From assembly GCA_022707665.1 (NCBI GenBank), contig JAKJAE010000145.1, forward strand, positions 1 through 6,919: a stretch of DNA of 6,919 bases. Reading direction: 5' to 3'. Shown here piece after piece: positions 1 to 6,780 of the stretch. Source of the stretch: Chloroflexota bacterium (lineage in GTDB: Bacteria; Chloroflexota; Anaerolineae; B4-G1; SLSP01). The notes below the pieces were generated by a model. The model saw only the letters and a program-made list of their open reading frames with translations, was not told the origin of the DNA and ran no database searches. Made by a program: the position numbers and the translations under genes. Position 1 is the first letter of the stretch. Each line of letters begins with the position of its first letter.

Positions 1-1853
1 CTGTGACCGGCGTGGAGCGGCTGATGGCGGACCCTGCAGCCGCGGCGCAGGCGGCGGCTGCTACCGGGATGGACCTGACGGCGCTTCCCGAGGGCGCCGA
101 CCCGTTCGCCGTGATCCGCAGCCTGCCCGCTGACCAGCGCGCGCAGCTCACTGGCATGCTGCAGACGCGGTTCGCCGCTCTCGGCGAGAGCGCCGTGACC
201 CAGGCCGCAATCAGCGCCGTCAGAGCCGAGAGCGAGGTCCTGGGGATGGACGCGGGCAGGACCCAGATGCGCTACATATTGCGGACCGGGCTGTGGATGC
301 TGCTGCTGTCGCTGGGATCGGTGGCTGCGGCGGTCGCCGTAGGCTTCCTGTCGGCCAGGACGGCTGCAGGCCTGGCCCGCGACCTGCGCCACGCCGTCTT
401 CGCGAAGGTGGAGAGCTTCGCCGCCGCTGAATTCGAACGCTTCTCGACCGCGTCGCTCATCACGCGCACGACCAACGATGTGAATCAGGTGCAGATGGTC
501 GTCATGATGCTGATGCGTATGGTCGTCCTCGCGCCGGTGATGGGGGTGGGGGGCATCCTTCACGCCATCGACAAGGGGCCGGGGATGGCGTGGATCATCG
601 CCGTGGGCGTGGGGGCGCTGTTGAGCCTCGTCGTCGTCGTCTTCGTCCTGGCGGTGCCCAAGTTCAGGGTGATGCAGCAGTTGATCGACCGCCTCAGCCT
701 GGTGATGCGCGAGGCCCTTTCGGGCATGATGGTCGTGCGCGCGTTCAATATGCAGGCCTTCGAGGAGCAGCGCTTCGACCGGGCGAACCGCGAGCTGACC
801 GATACCAACCTGTTCGTGAACCGCGTGATGTCGGCGATGTTTCCCGCCATGACGCTGATCATGAACGGGCTGTCGCTTATGATCATCTGGCTGGGTGCCC
901 ACGAGGTGGCCCAGGCGCAGATGCAGGTGGGCGACGTGATGGCCTTTCTGCAGTATGCGATGCAGATCGTCTTTTCGTTCCTGATGATCTCGATGGCCTT
1001 CATCTTCCTTCCGCGGGCTGCCGTCTCGGGCACGCGCATCGCCGAGGTGCTGGAGACCGAGCCCTCGATCCGCGATCCCCGGCAGCCGCGCGCCTTCCCG
1101 GAACCGTTCAGGGGCCTGGTAGAGTTCCGCAACGTGTCGTTCCGCTATCCCGATGCTGATGAGGACGTGCTGTGCAACATCAGCTTTACGGCCCGTCCGG
1201 GCCAGACGACGGGCTTCATCGGCTCTACCGGCTCGGGAAAATCGACGGTGGTCAACCTGATTCCGCGCTTTTACGACGTCACGGAGGGTCAGATCATGAT
1301 CGATGGCATCGACGTCCGCGAGGTCGCGCAGCACGACCTGCGCCAGCGCATCGGCTACATTCCGCAGAAGAGCACGCTCTTCTCCGGTACGATCGAGAGC
1401 AACCTGCGCTATGCCGATGAGCACGCGAGCGACGAGGTGTTGCGCGAGGCGACGGAGATCGCCCAGGTGGCCGAGTTCGTCGACGCGAGCCCCGATGGGT
1501 TGGCGACGCCCATCGCGCAGGGCGGCACCAACGTTTCGGGCGGGCAGAAGCAGCGGCTGGCGATCGCGCGCGCCCTGGTCAAGCGGGCGCCCATCTACAT
1601 CTTCGACGACAGCTTCTCGGCATTGGACTTCAAGACCGATGCCGCATTGCGGCGGGCGCTCAGCGAGAACACGGCGGAGAGCGCGCTTCTGATCGTGACC
1701 CAGCGCGTGCCGGCTGTGATTCACGCCGACCAGATCGTCGTGCTGGAGCAGGGGCGCGTGGTGGGCATCGGCACCCACGCGGAGCTACTGGAGACCTGCG
1801 ACACCTACCGCGAGATCGCGGAGTCGCAGTTGAGCGCGGAGGAGTTGGCATGA
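1..1853 (+). CDS. ABC exporter half-transporter, degenerate-site subunit (5' end outside window)
   Basis: Half-size ABC exporter (membrane domain then ATPase), predicted to sit in the cytoplasmic membrane and pair with the next gene's product; substrate unknown. The visible 616 residues (first codon at 3) begin after the expected first membrane helix, so the true start lies left of the window; the GTG at 3 is not a credible start. Residues 1-90 are an Ala-rich, probably extracytoplasmic loop. Hydrophobic helices lie near 94-117, 166-189, 195-219, 279-302 and 315-339. The ATPase has Walker A GSTGSGKST (407-415), Q-loop Q455, an intact signature VSGGQ (511-515), Walker B IYIFDD (531-536) and D-loop SALD (539-542). 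The usual catalytic Glu is Asp536 (codon 1608-1610), and the switch His is Gln567 (1701-1703). Both changes are typical of the non-catalytic partner in TM287/288- or BmrC-like heterodimers. Its stop overlaps the next start, so the two are translationally coupled. Fold and family are certain; cargo is not. Confidence 0.95.
   Translation, partial: VTGVERLMADPAAAAQAAAATGMDLTALPEGADPFAVIRSLPADQRAQLTGMLQTRFAALGESAVTQAAISAVRAESEVLGMDAGRTQMRYILRTGLWMLLLSLGSVAAAVAVGFLSARTAAGLARDLRHAVFAKVESFAAAEFERFSTASLITRTTNDVNQVQMVVMMLMRMVVLAPVMGVGGILHAIDKGPGMAWIIAVGVGALLSLVVVVFVLAVPKFRVMQQLIDRLSLVMREALSGMMVVRAFNMQAFEEQRFDRANRELTDTNLFVNRVMSAMFPAMTLIMNGLSLMIIWLGAHEVAQAQMQVGDVMAFLQYAMQIVFSFLMISMAFIFLPRAAVSGTRIAEVLETEPSIRDPRQPRAFPEPFRGLVEFRNVSFRYPDADEDVLCNISFTARPGQTTGFIGSTGSGKSTVVNLIPRFYDVTEGQIMIDGIDVREVAQHDLRQRIGYIPQKSTLFSGTIESNLRYADEHASDEVLREATEIAQVAEFVDASPDGLATPIAQGGTNVSGGQKQRLAIARALVKRAPIYIFDDSFSALDFKTDAALRRALSENTAESALLIVTQRVPAVIHADQIVVLEQGRVVGIGTHAELLETCDTYREIAESQLSAEELA
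1838..1844 (+). promoter_or_regulatory. Shine-Dalgarno site of the second ABC gene
   Basis: GGAGGAG lies five bases before the ATG at 1850, inside the last codons of the upstream ABC gene. Together with the ATGA overlap of stop and start it fixes the start of the second half-transporter and implies coupled translation, which would favour equal amounts of the two subunits. Confidence 0.8.
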
Positions 1854-3769
1854 CCGCACGAATCAATCCACAGAATGGGCAGGCTTCACGCGAGCGGGAA
1901 GCACAGGCTGGCCCCCCCGTCGGTCCAGCCCGCCGCGGGGGTCCGGTCGGCGGCGGTGCCCGGGTTCGTATGATGATGGGGCCTGGCGCCAAGGCGCGCG
2001 ACTTCCGGGGCTCGATGGCCAGGCTGTTCCAGACTCTGAAGCCCTATCGGCTGGCCTTCATCATCGTCGGGATCTTCGCCATCGCGTCGACCGTGTTCAA
2101 CATCGTGGGACCGAAGATGCTGGGCCGCGCCACGACGACGCTCTTCGAGGGCGTCATCGCCCAGATTGCGGGCACGGGCAGTATCGACTTCGAGGCCATC
2201 GGCGAGATCCTGCTCACGATGGCGGTGCTCTATCTCATGTCTAGCGCCTTCGGCTACATCCAGGGTTGGGTGATGTCCGGTGTGTCGGCCCGGCTCACCT
2301 ACCAGTTCCGCAAGGACATCTCCGAGAAGCTCAACCGGCTGCCCCTGAGTTACTTTGACCGCACCAGCCACGGCGATGTACTGTCGCGCGTGACGAACGA
2401 CGTGGACGTCGTCAGCCACACGCTCAACCAGAGCCTCACCCATATCGTCACCTCGACGATCACGGTCCTCGGCGTGTTGGTGATGATGCTGTCGATCAGT
2501 TGGCAGATGACGCTGGTGTCGCTGTTCGTCATTCCTCTCTCGCTCGTCTTCACCCAACAGGTCGTGAGGCGCTCTCAAAAGTACTTCGTCCAGCAGCAGG
2601 AGACGCTGGGTCATATGAACGGGCACGTCGAGGAGATGTACGGCGGCCACCTCGAGGTCAAGGCCTTCAATGGCGAGGCGCGCAGTGTGGCGACCTTCGA
2701 CTGGTTCAACGGTGCGCTCTATAGCTCGGCGTGGAAGTCACAGTTCCTCTCGGGGCTGATGATGCCGGTGATGGGGTTCATCGGCAACCTCGGATACGTG
2801 GCGATGGCCGTGTTGGGCGGCTCGCTGGCCGTCCGGAAGCTGATCACGGTCGGCGATATCCAGGCCTTCCTGCAGTACGTGCGCAACTTCACCCAGCCGA
2901 TCGCGCAACTGGCCAACATCTCCAACACGCTGCAGCAGACGGCTGCGGCCGCGGAGCGCGTCTTCGACTTCCTCGCCGAGCCCGAAGAGGTGCCCGATCC
3001 TGCGGACCCCGTGCGCCTCACCGAGGTCGCCGGCCAGGTCGATTTCGACCACGTGCGCTTTGGCTACACGGCCGACAAGGTCGTGATCCGCGACTTCACG
3101 GCGAGCATCCGGCCTGGTCAGCGTATCGCGATCGTGGGGCCGACCGGGGCGGGCAAGACGACGATGGTCAAGCTTCTGATGCGCTTCTACGACGTGCAGG
3201 AGGGGGCCATTCGCGTCGATGGCCACGACGTCCGCGAGTTCGCGCGCGGCGACCTCCGCTGCATGTTCGGGATGGTGCTGCAGGACACGTGGCTCTACAG
3301 TGGCTCGGTGATGGAAAACATCCGCTACGGCAGGCCTGACGCGACCGACGACGAGGTCTACGCCGCGGCGCAGGCGGCCCACGTCGATCACTTCGTACAC
3401 ACGCTGCCCGGTGGGTATGCGATGGAGCTCAACGAGGAGGCCACCAATGTCTCGCAGGGGCAGAAGCAGCTCCTGACGATCGCGCGAGCGGTGCTCGCCG
3501 ACCCGCAGATTCTCATCCTCGACGAGGCGACCAGCTCCGTCGACACGCGCACCGAGGTGCTCATTCAGCGGGCGATGGACCGGCTGATGCACGGGCGCAC
3601 GAGCTTCATCATCGCGCACCGGCTGTCGACCATCCGCGACGCGGACCTGATCCTCGTCATGCGCGACGGCGACATCGTCGAGCAAGGCACCCACGCCGGC
3701 CTGCTGGCGCAAGGCGGCTTCTACGCCGAGCTCTACAACAGCCAATTCGAGCGCGCCGGCGTCGCCTGA
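1850..3769 (+). CDS. ABC exporter half-transporter, catalytic-site subunit
   Basis: Second half of the heterodimeric ABC exporter, 639 residues. Residues 1-50 form a Pro/Gly/Arg-rich cytoplasmic extension ending in MMMGPGAKARDFRG, a lead-in I recall from this subfamily. Membrane helices are near 67-90, 118-143, 197-215, 217-239 and 299-323, with a weaker one near 336-360. The ATPase follows: Walker A GPTGAGKTT (430-438), Q-loop Q478, signature VSQGQ (534-538), Walker B ILILDE (554-559) with catalytic Glu559, D-loop SSVD (562-565) and switch His590. The signature has Gln instead of the first Gly of LSGGQ, as in TM288-type subunits. It would face the degenerate Walker A/B of the first subunit, while this subunit's own Walker A/B and the partner's intact signature make the working ATP site. 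The start is set by the overlap with the upstream gene and a good ribosome site. Likely export of a drug, lipid or peptide; the sequence does not say which. Confidence 0.96.
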   Translation: MTARINPQNGQASREREAQAGPPVGPARRGGPVGGGARVRMMMGPGAKARDFRGSMARLFQTLKPYRLAFIIVGIFAIASTVFNIVGPKMLGRATTTLFEGVIAQIAGTGSIDFEAIGEILLTMAVLYLMSSAFGYIQGWVMSGVSARLTYQFRKDISEKLNRLPLSYFDRTSHGDVLSRVTNDVDVVSHTLNQSLTHIVTSTITVLGVLVMMLSISWQMTLVSLFVIPLSLVFTQQVVRRSQKYFVQQQETLGHMNGHVEEMYGGHLEVKAFNGEARSVATFDWFNGALYSSAWKSQFLSGLMMPVMGFIGNLGYVAMAVLGGSLAVRKLITVGDIQAFLQYVRNFTQPIAQLANISNTLQQTAAAAERVFDFLAEPEEVPDPADPVRLTEVAGQVDFDHVRFGYTADKVVIRDFTASIRPGQRIAIVGPTGAGKTTMVKLLMRFYDVQEGAIRVDGHDVREFARGDLRCMFGMVLQDTWLYSGSVMENIRYGRPDATDDEVYAAAQAAHVDHFVHTLPGGYAMELNEEATNVSQGQKQLLTIARAVLADPQILILDEATSSVDTRTEVLIQRAMDRLMHGRTSFIIAHRLSTIRDADLILVMRDGDIVEQGTHAGLLAQGGFYAELYNSQFERAGVA

Positions 3770-3808
3770 CGCCGCAGCAGGCCAGCGCAGAGCAGACCCC
3801 CTTTTGTG

Positions 3809-3842
3809 TTTCCCCCCAGCCGTCGGACCGGCTGGGGGGAAA
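3809..3842. terminator. Strong hairpin, probable terminator after the ABC operon
   Basis: A perfect 14-bp stem (3809-3822 with 3829-3842) with a six-base loop (tcggac) begins 39 bp after the ABC stop. There is no T-tract on the downstream side for either strand; the T-rich stretch (3802-3811) precedes the hairpin on the plus strand and reads as A on the minus strand. It is therefore not a textbook intrinsic terminator, but the position between convergent genes and the very stable GC stem favour a role in ending or protecting transcripts from both sides. Confidence 0.5.
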
Positions 3843-3854
3843 GCAGAATCTGCT

Positions 3855-3886
3855 CCCTCCCTCCGGCGTCCGCGCCGGGGGGAGGG
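3855..3886. terminator. Second GC-rich hairpin, probable terminator after the kinase operon
   Basis: A 14-bp stem (3855-3868 with 3873-3886, one T·G pair) with a four-base loop (tccg) is the first strong hairpin met by transcripts leaving the kinase gene on the minus strand. It again lacks a clear T-tract. A smaller hairpin (gcctg 3907-3911 with caggc 3919-3923) lies directly after the kinase stop codon. Together these are the likely 3' end signals of the minus-strand operon, but they could equally be mainly parts of a repeat element. Confidence 0.42.
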
Positions 3887-3924
3887 TTGGGGAGAGGGGT
3901 CTGACGGCCTGGGAGACGCAGGCT

Positions 3925-5562
3925 CTACTTGCGCGGCAGCGTCAGCGTGAAGCGGCTGCCCTCGCCTTCAGCGCTCTCGAGGGAGACGGATCCCCCGTGC
4001 GCTTCAGCCACGGCGCGAACGATGGCCAGGCCAAGGCCACTGCCCTCGGTCTGGCCCGAAGCAACCGATCCCCTGTAGAAGCGGTCGAAGACGTGGGCTT
4101 GCTCGGCGGCAGGAATGCCAGGCCCCGTGTCCCGAACCCAGAACCGCACGTTCTCCGCGTCACCCTCCGAGCCTATCTCCACAGTGCCCCCGGGCGGTGT
4201 GAACTTCACTGCGTTGTCCAGCAGGTTCGACAGGGCGAGCGCCACGCGCGCCCTGTCGCAGACGAGGTCGAGGTCTGGATCGGGCAATGTGATCATGAAG
4301 CCCAGACCCTTGCCGCGGGCTGCCATCCGGAAGGGACCGGCGGTTTCCTCGAGTAGCGATGCGGCAATGCACTGGGTCAGCTCCAGTGCGGCTAGACCGG
4401 CATCGAGTCGTGTGAGATCCAGCAGGTGGCCCGTGATCCAGCTTAGCCGCTCGATCTGTTCCGCGCTTTCGGTGAGAAACTCCATCCGGGACCCTTGTCC
4501 GGTGCGCGCGTCATCCTGAAGCAGCTCGTTGAAGGTTCGCAGCGCCGTGATCGGCGTGCGCAGCTCGTGGGAGGCGTCCGCCACGAAACGGCGCAGGGCA
4601 TCGCGCTCGGCCTTGAGCGCCGTGAAGCTTGACTGCACCTGGTCCGCCATGCGGTTGAACTGGCGACTGAGCTGCCCTGCCTCGTCCCGACCGCCCTCGG
4701 GCGCTCGTGCAGAGAGATCGCCCTCGGCCATGCGATCCGCAGCAGCTGCCAACTCGCGCAGCGGTGCCGCGATCCTTCCGCTCACCCAGAGGCCTGCAAC
4801 GGCAGCCACAAGCAGGGCCCCAGCGGACGCCATAAGCAGGGCGCGCCCCGCTGTGCCGAGAGCTGCCCGGCTTGTGGTCGCGCGCTGGCTGACCTCGACA
4901 TAGCCGCTGGGTTCGTCCTCATCTCCGATGGGCACGGTGACCATACGGCCTGCGCCCCCTGTCGTGGTCTCATCGGGCGCTCCTGCGACGTCCGGGGTCA
5001 TAGCGTCGCGCTCTGGACGGCCCGCAAGCTCGACCAGATAGTTCTCGTCGACCACGAACCGTCCGCCCCAGATCTGCTCCGCGCGCCGCACCACAACCAC
5101 AGAAGGCGTATCGGCGGGCTGGCGCCTCCGGGTAAACGCGCCGAGCTCTGCCTCGTCGCGCCCGCCGGGGAATAGGAATCGTGGGAAGTCCTGCAGGCCG
5201 GGGCTTGCGGTCGATGCGCCCGGGACGGGCGCTGTGGGAATCCACAGGTAGGCGGACGCGGCGCCTGCCTGCGCCGAGGTGACCAGAGCCTCGCGCTGCG
5301 GGTCCAGGATCCTGATCCTGACGTTGCCCAGAAAGGCGGCGGCGCGAACGAGGTTGCCCAGACCCTCCCGATCCAGGGCGGGCTCGACCAGGGGAAGTGC
5401 CTGTCGCGCAAGCCCTTCGGCCGTGGTCGTCAGATAGGCAAGCTCCTGCTGCCGGATCGAGCGCTGCAGCAGGGACAGCGCGAGTACGCTCACCACGCCT
5501 GCCGTCAGGAGGGTGATCAAGAGATAGCTCGTGACGAGCCGCCACCGGATCGACGTGCGCAT
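3925..5562 (-). CDS. Sensor histidine kinase with HAMP domain
   Basis: Membrane-bound sensor kinase of a two-component system, 545 residues. It should sense an extracytoplasmic cue, autophosphorylate on His and pass the phosphate to the response regulator whose end is seen at 6886-6919. Order: membrane helix about 8-32; extracytoplasmic region about 33-240 with no family I recognise (an Ala/Pro-rich stretch at 110-155); second helix about 242-260; HAMP linker about 260-312; HisKA with H-box FVADASHELRTPI and His332 (codon 4567-4569); ATPase domain with N-box NLLDNAVKFT (446-455), G1 DTGPGI (478-483), F-box FDRFYRG (492-498) and G2 GSGLGLAIV (507-515). The E-x-x-T after the His (Glu333, Thr336) is the motif linked to phosphatase activity in HisKA kinases. 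All catalytic boxes are intact. The ATG at 5562 follows the PDZ gene's stop by 9 bp with a GAGG just before it, so the gene is co-transcribed and probably translationally coupled. Confidence 0.95.
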   Translation of the reverse strand: MRTSIRWRLVTSYLLITLLTAGVVSVLALSLLQRSIRQQELAYLTTTAEGLARQALPLVEPALDREGLGNLVRAAAFLGNVRIRILDPQREALVTSAQAGAASAYLWIPTAPVPGASTASPGLQDFPRFLFPGGRDEAELGAFTRRRQPADTPSVVVVRRAEQIWGGRFVVDENYLVELAGRPERDAMTPDVAGAPDETTTGGAGRMVTVPIGDEDEPSGYVEVSQRATTSRAALGTAGRALLMASAGALLVAAVAGLWVSGRIAAPLRELAAAADRMAEGDLSARAPEGGRDEAGQLSRQFNRMADQVQSSFTALKAERDALRRFVADASHELRTPITALRTFNELLQDDARTGQGSRMEFLTESAEQIERLSWITGHLLDLTRLDAGLAALELTQCIAASLLEETAGPFRMAARGKGLGFMITLPDPDLDLVCDRARVALALSNLLDNAVKFTPPGGTVEIGSEGDAENVRFWVRDTGPGIPAAEQAHVFDRFYRGSVASGQTEGSGLGLAIVRAVAEAHGGSVSLESAEGEGSRFTLTLPRK

Positions 5563-5571
5563 GAACCTCGC
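5563..5571 (-). promoter_or_regulatory. Short coupled ribosome site for the kinase gene
   Basis: The whole gap between the PDZ gene's stop and the kinase ATG is nine bases, read GCGAGGTTC on the minus strand. GAGG (5566-5569) is only three bases from the ATG, closer than ideal, so efficient kinase translation may depend on ribosomes finishing the PDZ gene. Confidence 0.5.
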
Positions 5572-6780
5572 CTATAGATCCTCGGCGTTACCACGCCTGT
5601 CCTGGAACGGCGGGCGGAACTCCCAGCCATCGGTGCCGTGTCCCAAGCGCCGAATCTGGAGAAGCAGCACGCCCAGGTAGGCGCGCTCCGCGTCGTCCGG
5701 ATGCTCACCGAGCGTGACCACGACCTCGTGTTCCTCCTCATCGCCGCGAGGATCAACGGTAAGCGTCAGGCGATCCCCCGGCTTGTGCTCGGCGATTGCC
5801 TCTGTCACCTCGCGCGGCGTTGTGACGGGGCTACCGTCGACGGCTGTGATCCGGTCGCCCTCGCGCAGTCCTGCTTGCTCGGCGGGGCTGTCGTCGGCCA
5901 CCCGCTGGATGATGGCGCCACCCATCAGGCGCTCAAAGGGCGTCTCGGGTAAGCCTTCTCCCGGGAACCAATCGAACGGCCCTTGCCGATCGCCGAACGG
6001 CTTGCCCAGCCCCAGGCGATATCTGACGCCGAGGTAGGCCCGATCGCTGTCGTCGGGATGGCGGCCCAGTTCGACCTCGAGCGTCAGCGTCTCTGCCTCG
6101 TTCCCGTCGTCGCCGGGCCGCATCACCTCGAGTGCGACCCGCTCGCCAGGTTCGCGGGCACTGATGACACCGGCCAGGCCGTCCTTGGGTGTCAGCGCTA
6201 CGCCGTCCACGGCTGTGATGACATCGCCCTCCTGAATGCCAGCATCGTCGGCAGGGCTTCCGGGTGTCACCGATACGACCACGGCACCGAGTGGGACTGG
6301 CGGCACGACGATTCGCGAGGCGCCCGGACAGGGGGCGGCCACACAGGGCGTGATGCCAAGGGTGGCTTTGCCATCTTCCTCGGCCAGGGTGACGGTTACG
6401 TTGCGCTCATCGTCGCCATGTTGGAACGTCACCCGCACGGCGTCGCCGGGCGAGGCGTCTGCGAGGACCTGCGCGAGGTCAGCGAGGGAGTCAACGGATC
6501 GTCCGTCGAGCTCCAGCAAGATGTCGCCGCGGGCGATGCCGGCGGCAGCCGCCGGGCCACCGGCGTCGACGCTCGCGATGACGAGCCCTGCTTCACTGGT
6601 AGCTTCCCGCTCGGCGAGGGTCAACCTTCGTGAAGCGGTGTCCAAAATCCGGGCTACAGCACTCGATGCCTGCCCACGGGCGAGCGCGATGGCGAGCCCC
6701 CCTCCGACAAGTGCCTCCGCGGCCAACAGGGCCATCGCGATGACGAGGCCCCCGATGATGATCCAGGTGCGCCTATGCAT
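5572..6780 (-). CDS. Membrane-anchored triple-PDZ protein in a two-component operon
   Basis: A 402-residue protein with one N-terminal helix (about 6-33, after MHRR, predicting N-inside) and three PDZ units facing outward. No trypsin-like domain or GNSGG motif is present, so it is not a DegP/HtrA protease. PDZ cores: AGLVIASVDAGGPAAAAGI then GDILLELDG (64-93); GAVVVSVTPGSPADDAGI then GDVITAVDG (165-193); GAIIQRVADDSPAEQAGL then GDRITAVDG (288-316). Units two and three are clear duplicates, each ending with LGxHPDDxxRAYLGV (238-251 and 357-371). A Cys pair (C146, C151) lies between units one and two. The C-terminal tail is aromatic and Pro-rich. The start at 6780 is chosen for its strong ribosome site; a GTG at 6816 in the same frame would add 12 residues but lies upstream of that site. 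PDZ domains bind C-termini or exposed strands of proteins. Placement between regulator and kinase suggests an accessory sensor or adaptor for the kinase; this role is inferred. Confidence 0.9.
   Translation of the reverse strand: MHRRTWIIIGGLVIAMALLAAEALVGGGLAIALARGQASSAVARILDTASRRLTLAEREATSEAGLVIASVDAGGPAAAAGIARGDILLELDGRSVDSLADLAQVLADASPGDAVRVTFQHGDDERNVTVTLAEEDGKATLGITPCVAAPCPGASRIVVPPVPLGAVVVSVTPGSPADDAGIQEGDVITAVDGVALTPKDGLAGVISAREPGERVALEVMRPGDDGNEAETLTLEVELGRHPDDSDRAYLGVRYRLGLGKPFGDRQGPFDWFPGEGLPETPFERLMGGAIIQRVADDSPAEQAGLREGDRITAVDGSPVTTPREVTEAIAEHKPGDRLTLTVDPRGDEEEHEVVVTLGEHPDDAERAYLGVLLLQIRRLGHGTDGWEFRPPFQDRRGNAEDL

Larger units (their letters stand above)
3791..3903. repeat. Nested inverted-repeat element between convergent operons
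   Basis: The 155-bp gap between the ABC and kinase stops contains no gene but is highly structured. Outer arms cagacccc (3793-3800) and ggggtctg (3896-3903) are perfect inverted copies. They enclose two long hairpins (3809-3842 and 3855-3886) joined by the palindrome agcaga-a-tctgct (3842-3854). The agcaga half also occurs at 3791-3796, so each hairpin is flanked by agcaga on the left and tctg(ct) on the right, like two tandem units. The C-rich sequence on the minus strand (ccctctccccaaccctcc) resembles dispersed intergenic repeats I associate with several high-GC genomes. Whether it is multicopy cannot be seen from one window. Confidence 0.55.

Noticed and set aside
1..1853. Regulation of the ABC exporter by the neighbouring two-component system
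   Set aside because: Bce-type systems link kinases with exporters, but here the operons are convergent and share no visible promoter, and the exporter is not a Bce-type (MacB-fold) transporter. Nothing in the sequence supports a link.
1886..2650. Open frame of 254 codons antisense to the start of the second ABC gene
   Set aside because: Mirror frame of strong coding sequence; charged, His/Asp/Arg-rich product with no domain or credible ribosome site.
2738..3745. Long open frame (335 codons) antisense to the second ABC gene
   Set aside because: It lies opposite a gene with all ABC motifs; its translation is rich in Arg, His, Asp and Val with no recognisable domain, as expected of the reverse strand of GC-rich coding DNA.
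5983..6633. Open frame of 216 codons on the plus strand opposite the PDZ gene
   Set aside because: The minus-strand frame encodes three clear PDZ units; the plus-strand product has no recognisable domain.
5572..6780. HtrA/DegP-type serine protease
   Set aside because: PDZ units match, but there is no trypsin-like domain, no GNSGG motif and no room for one between the membrane helix and the first PDZ unit.
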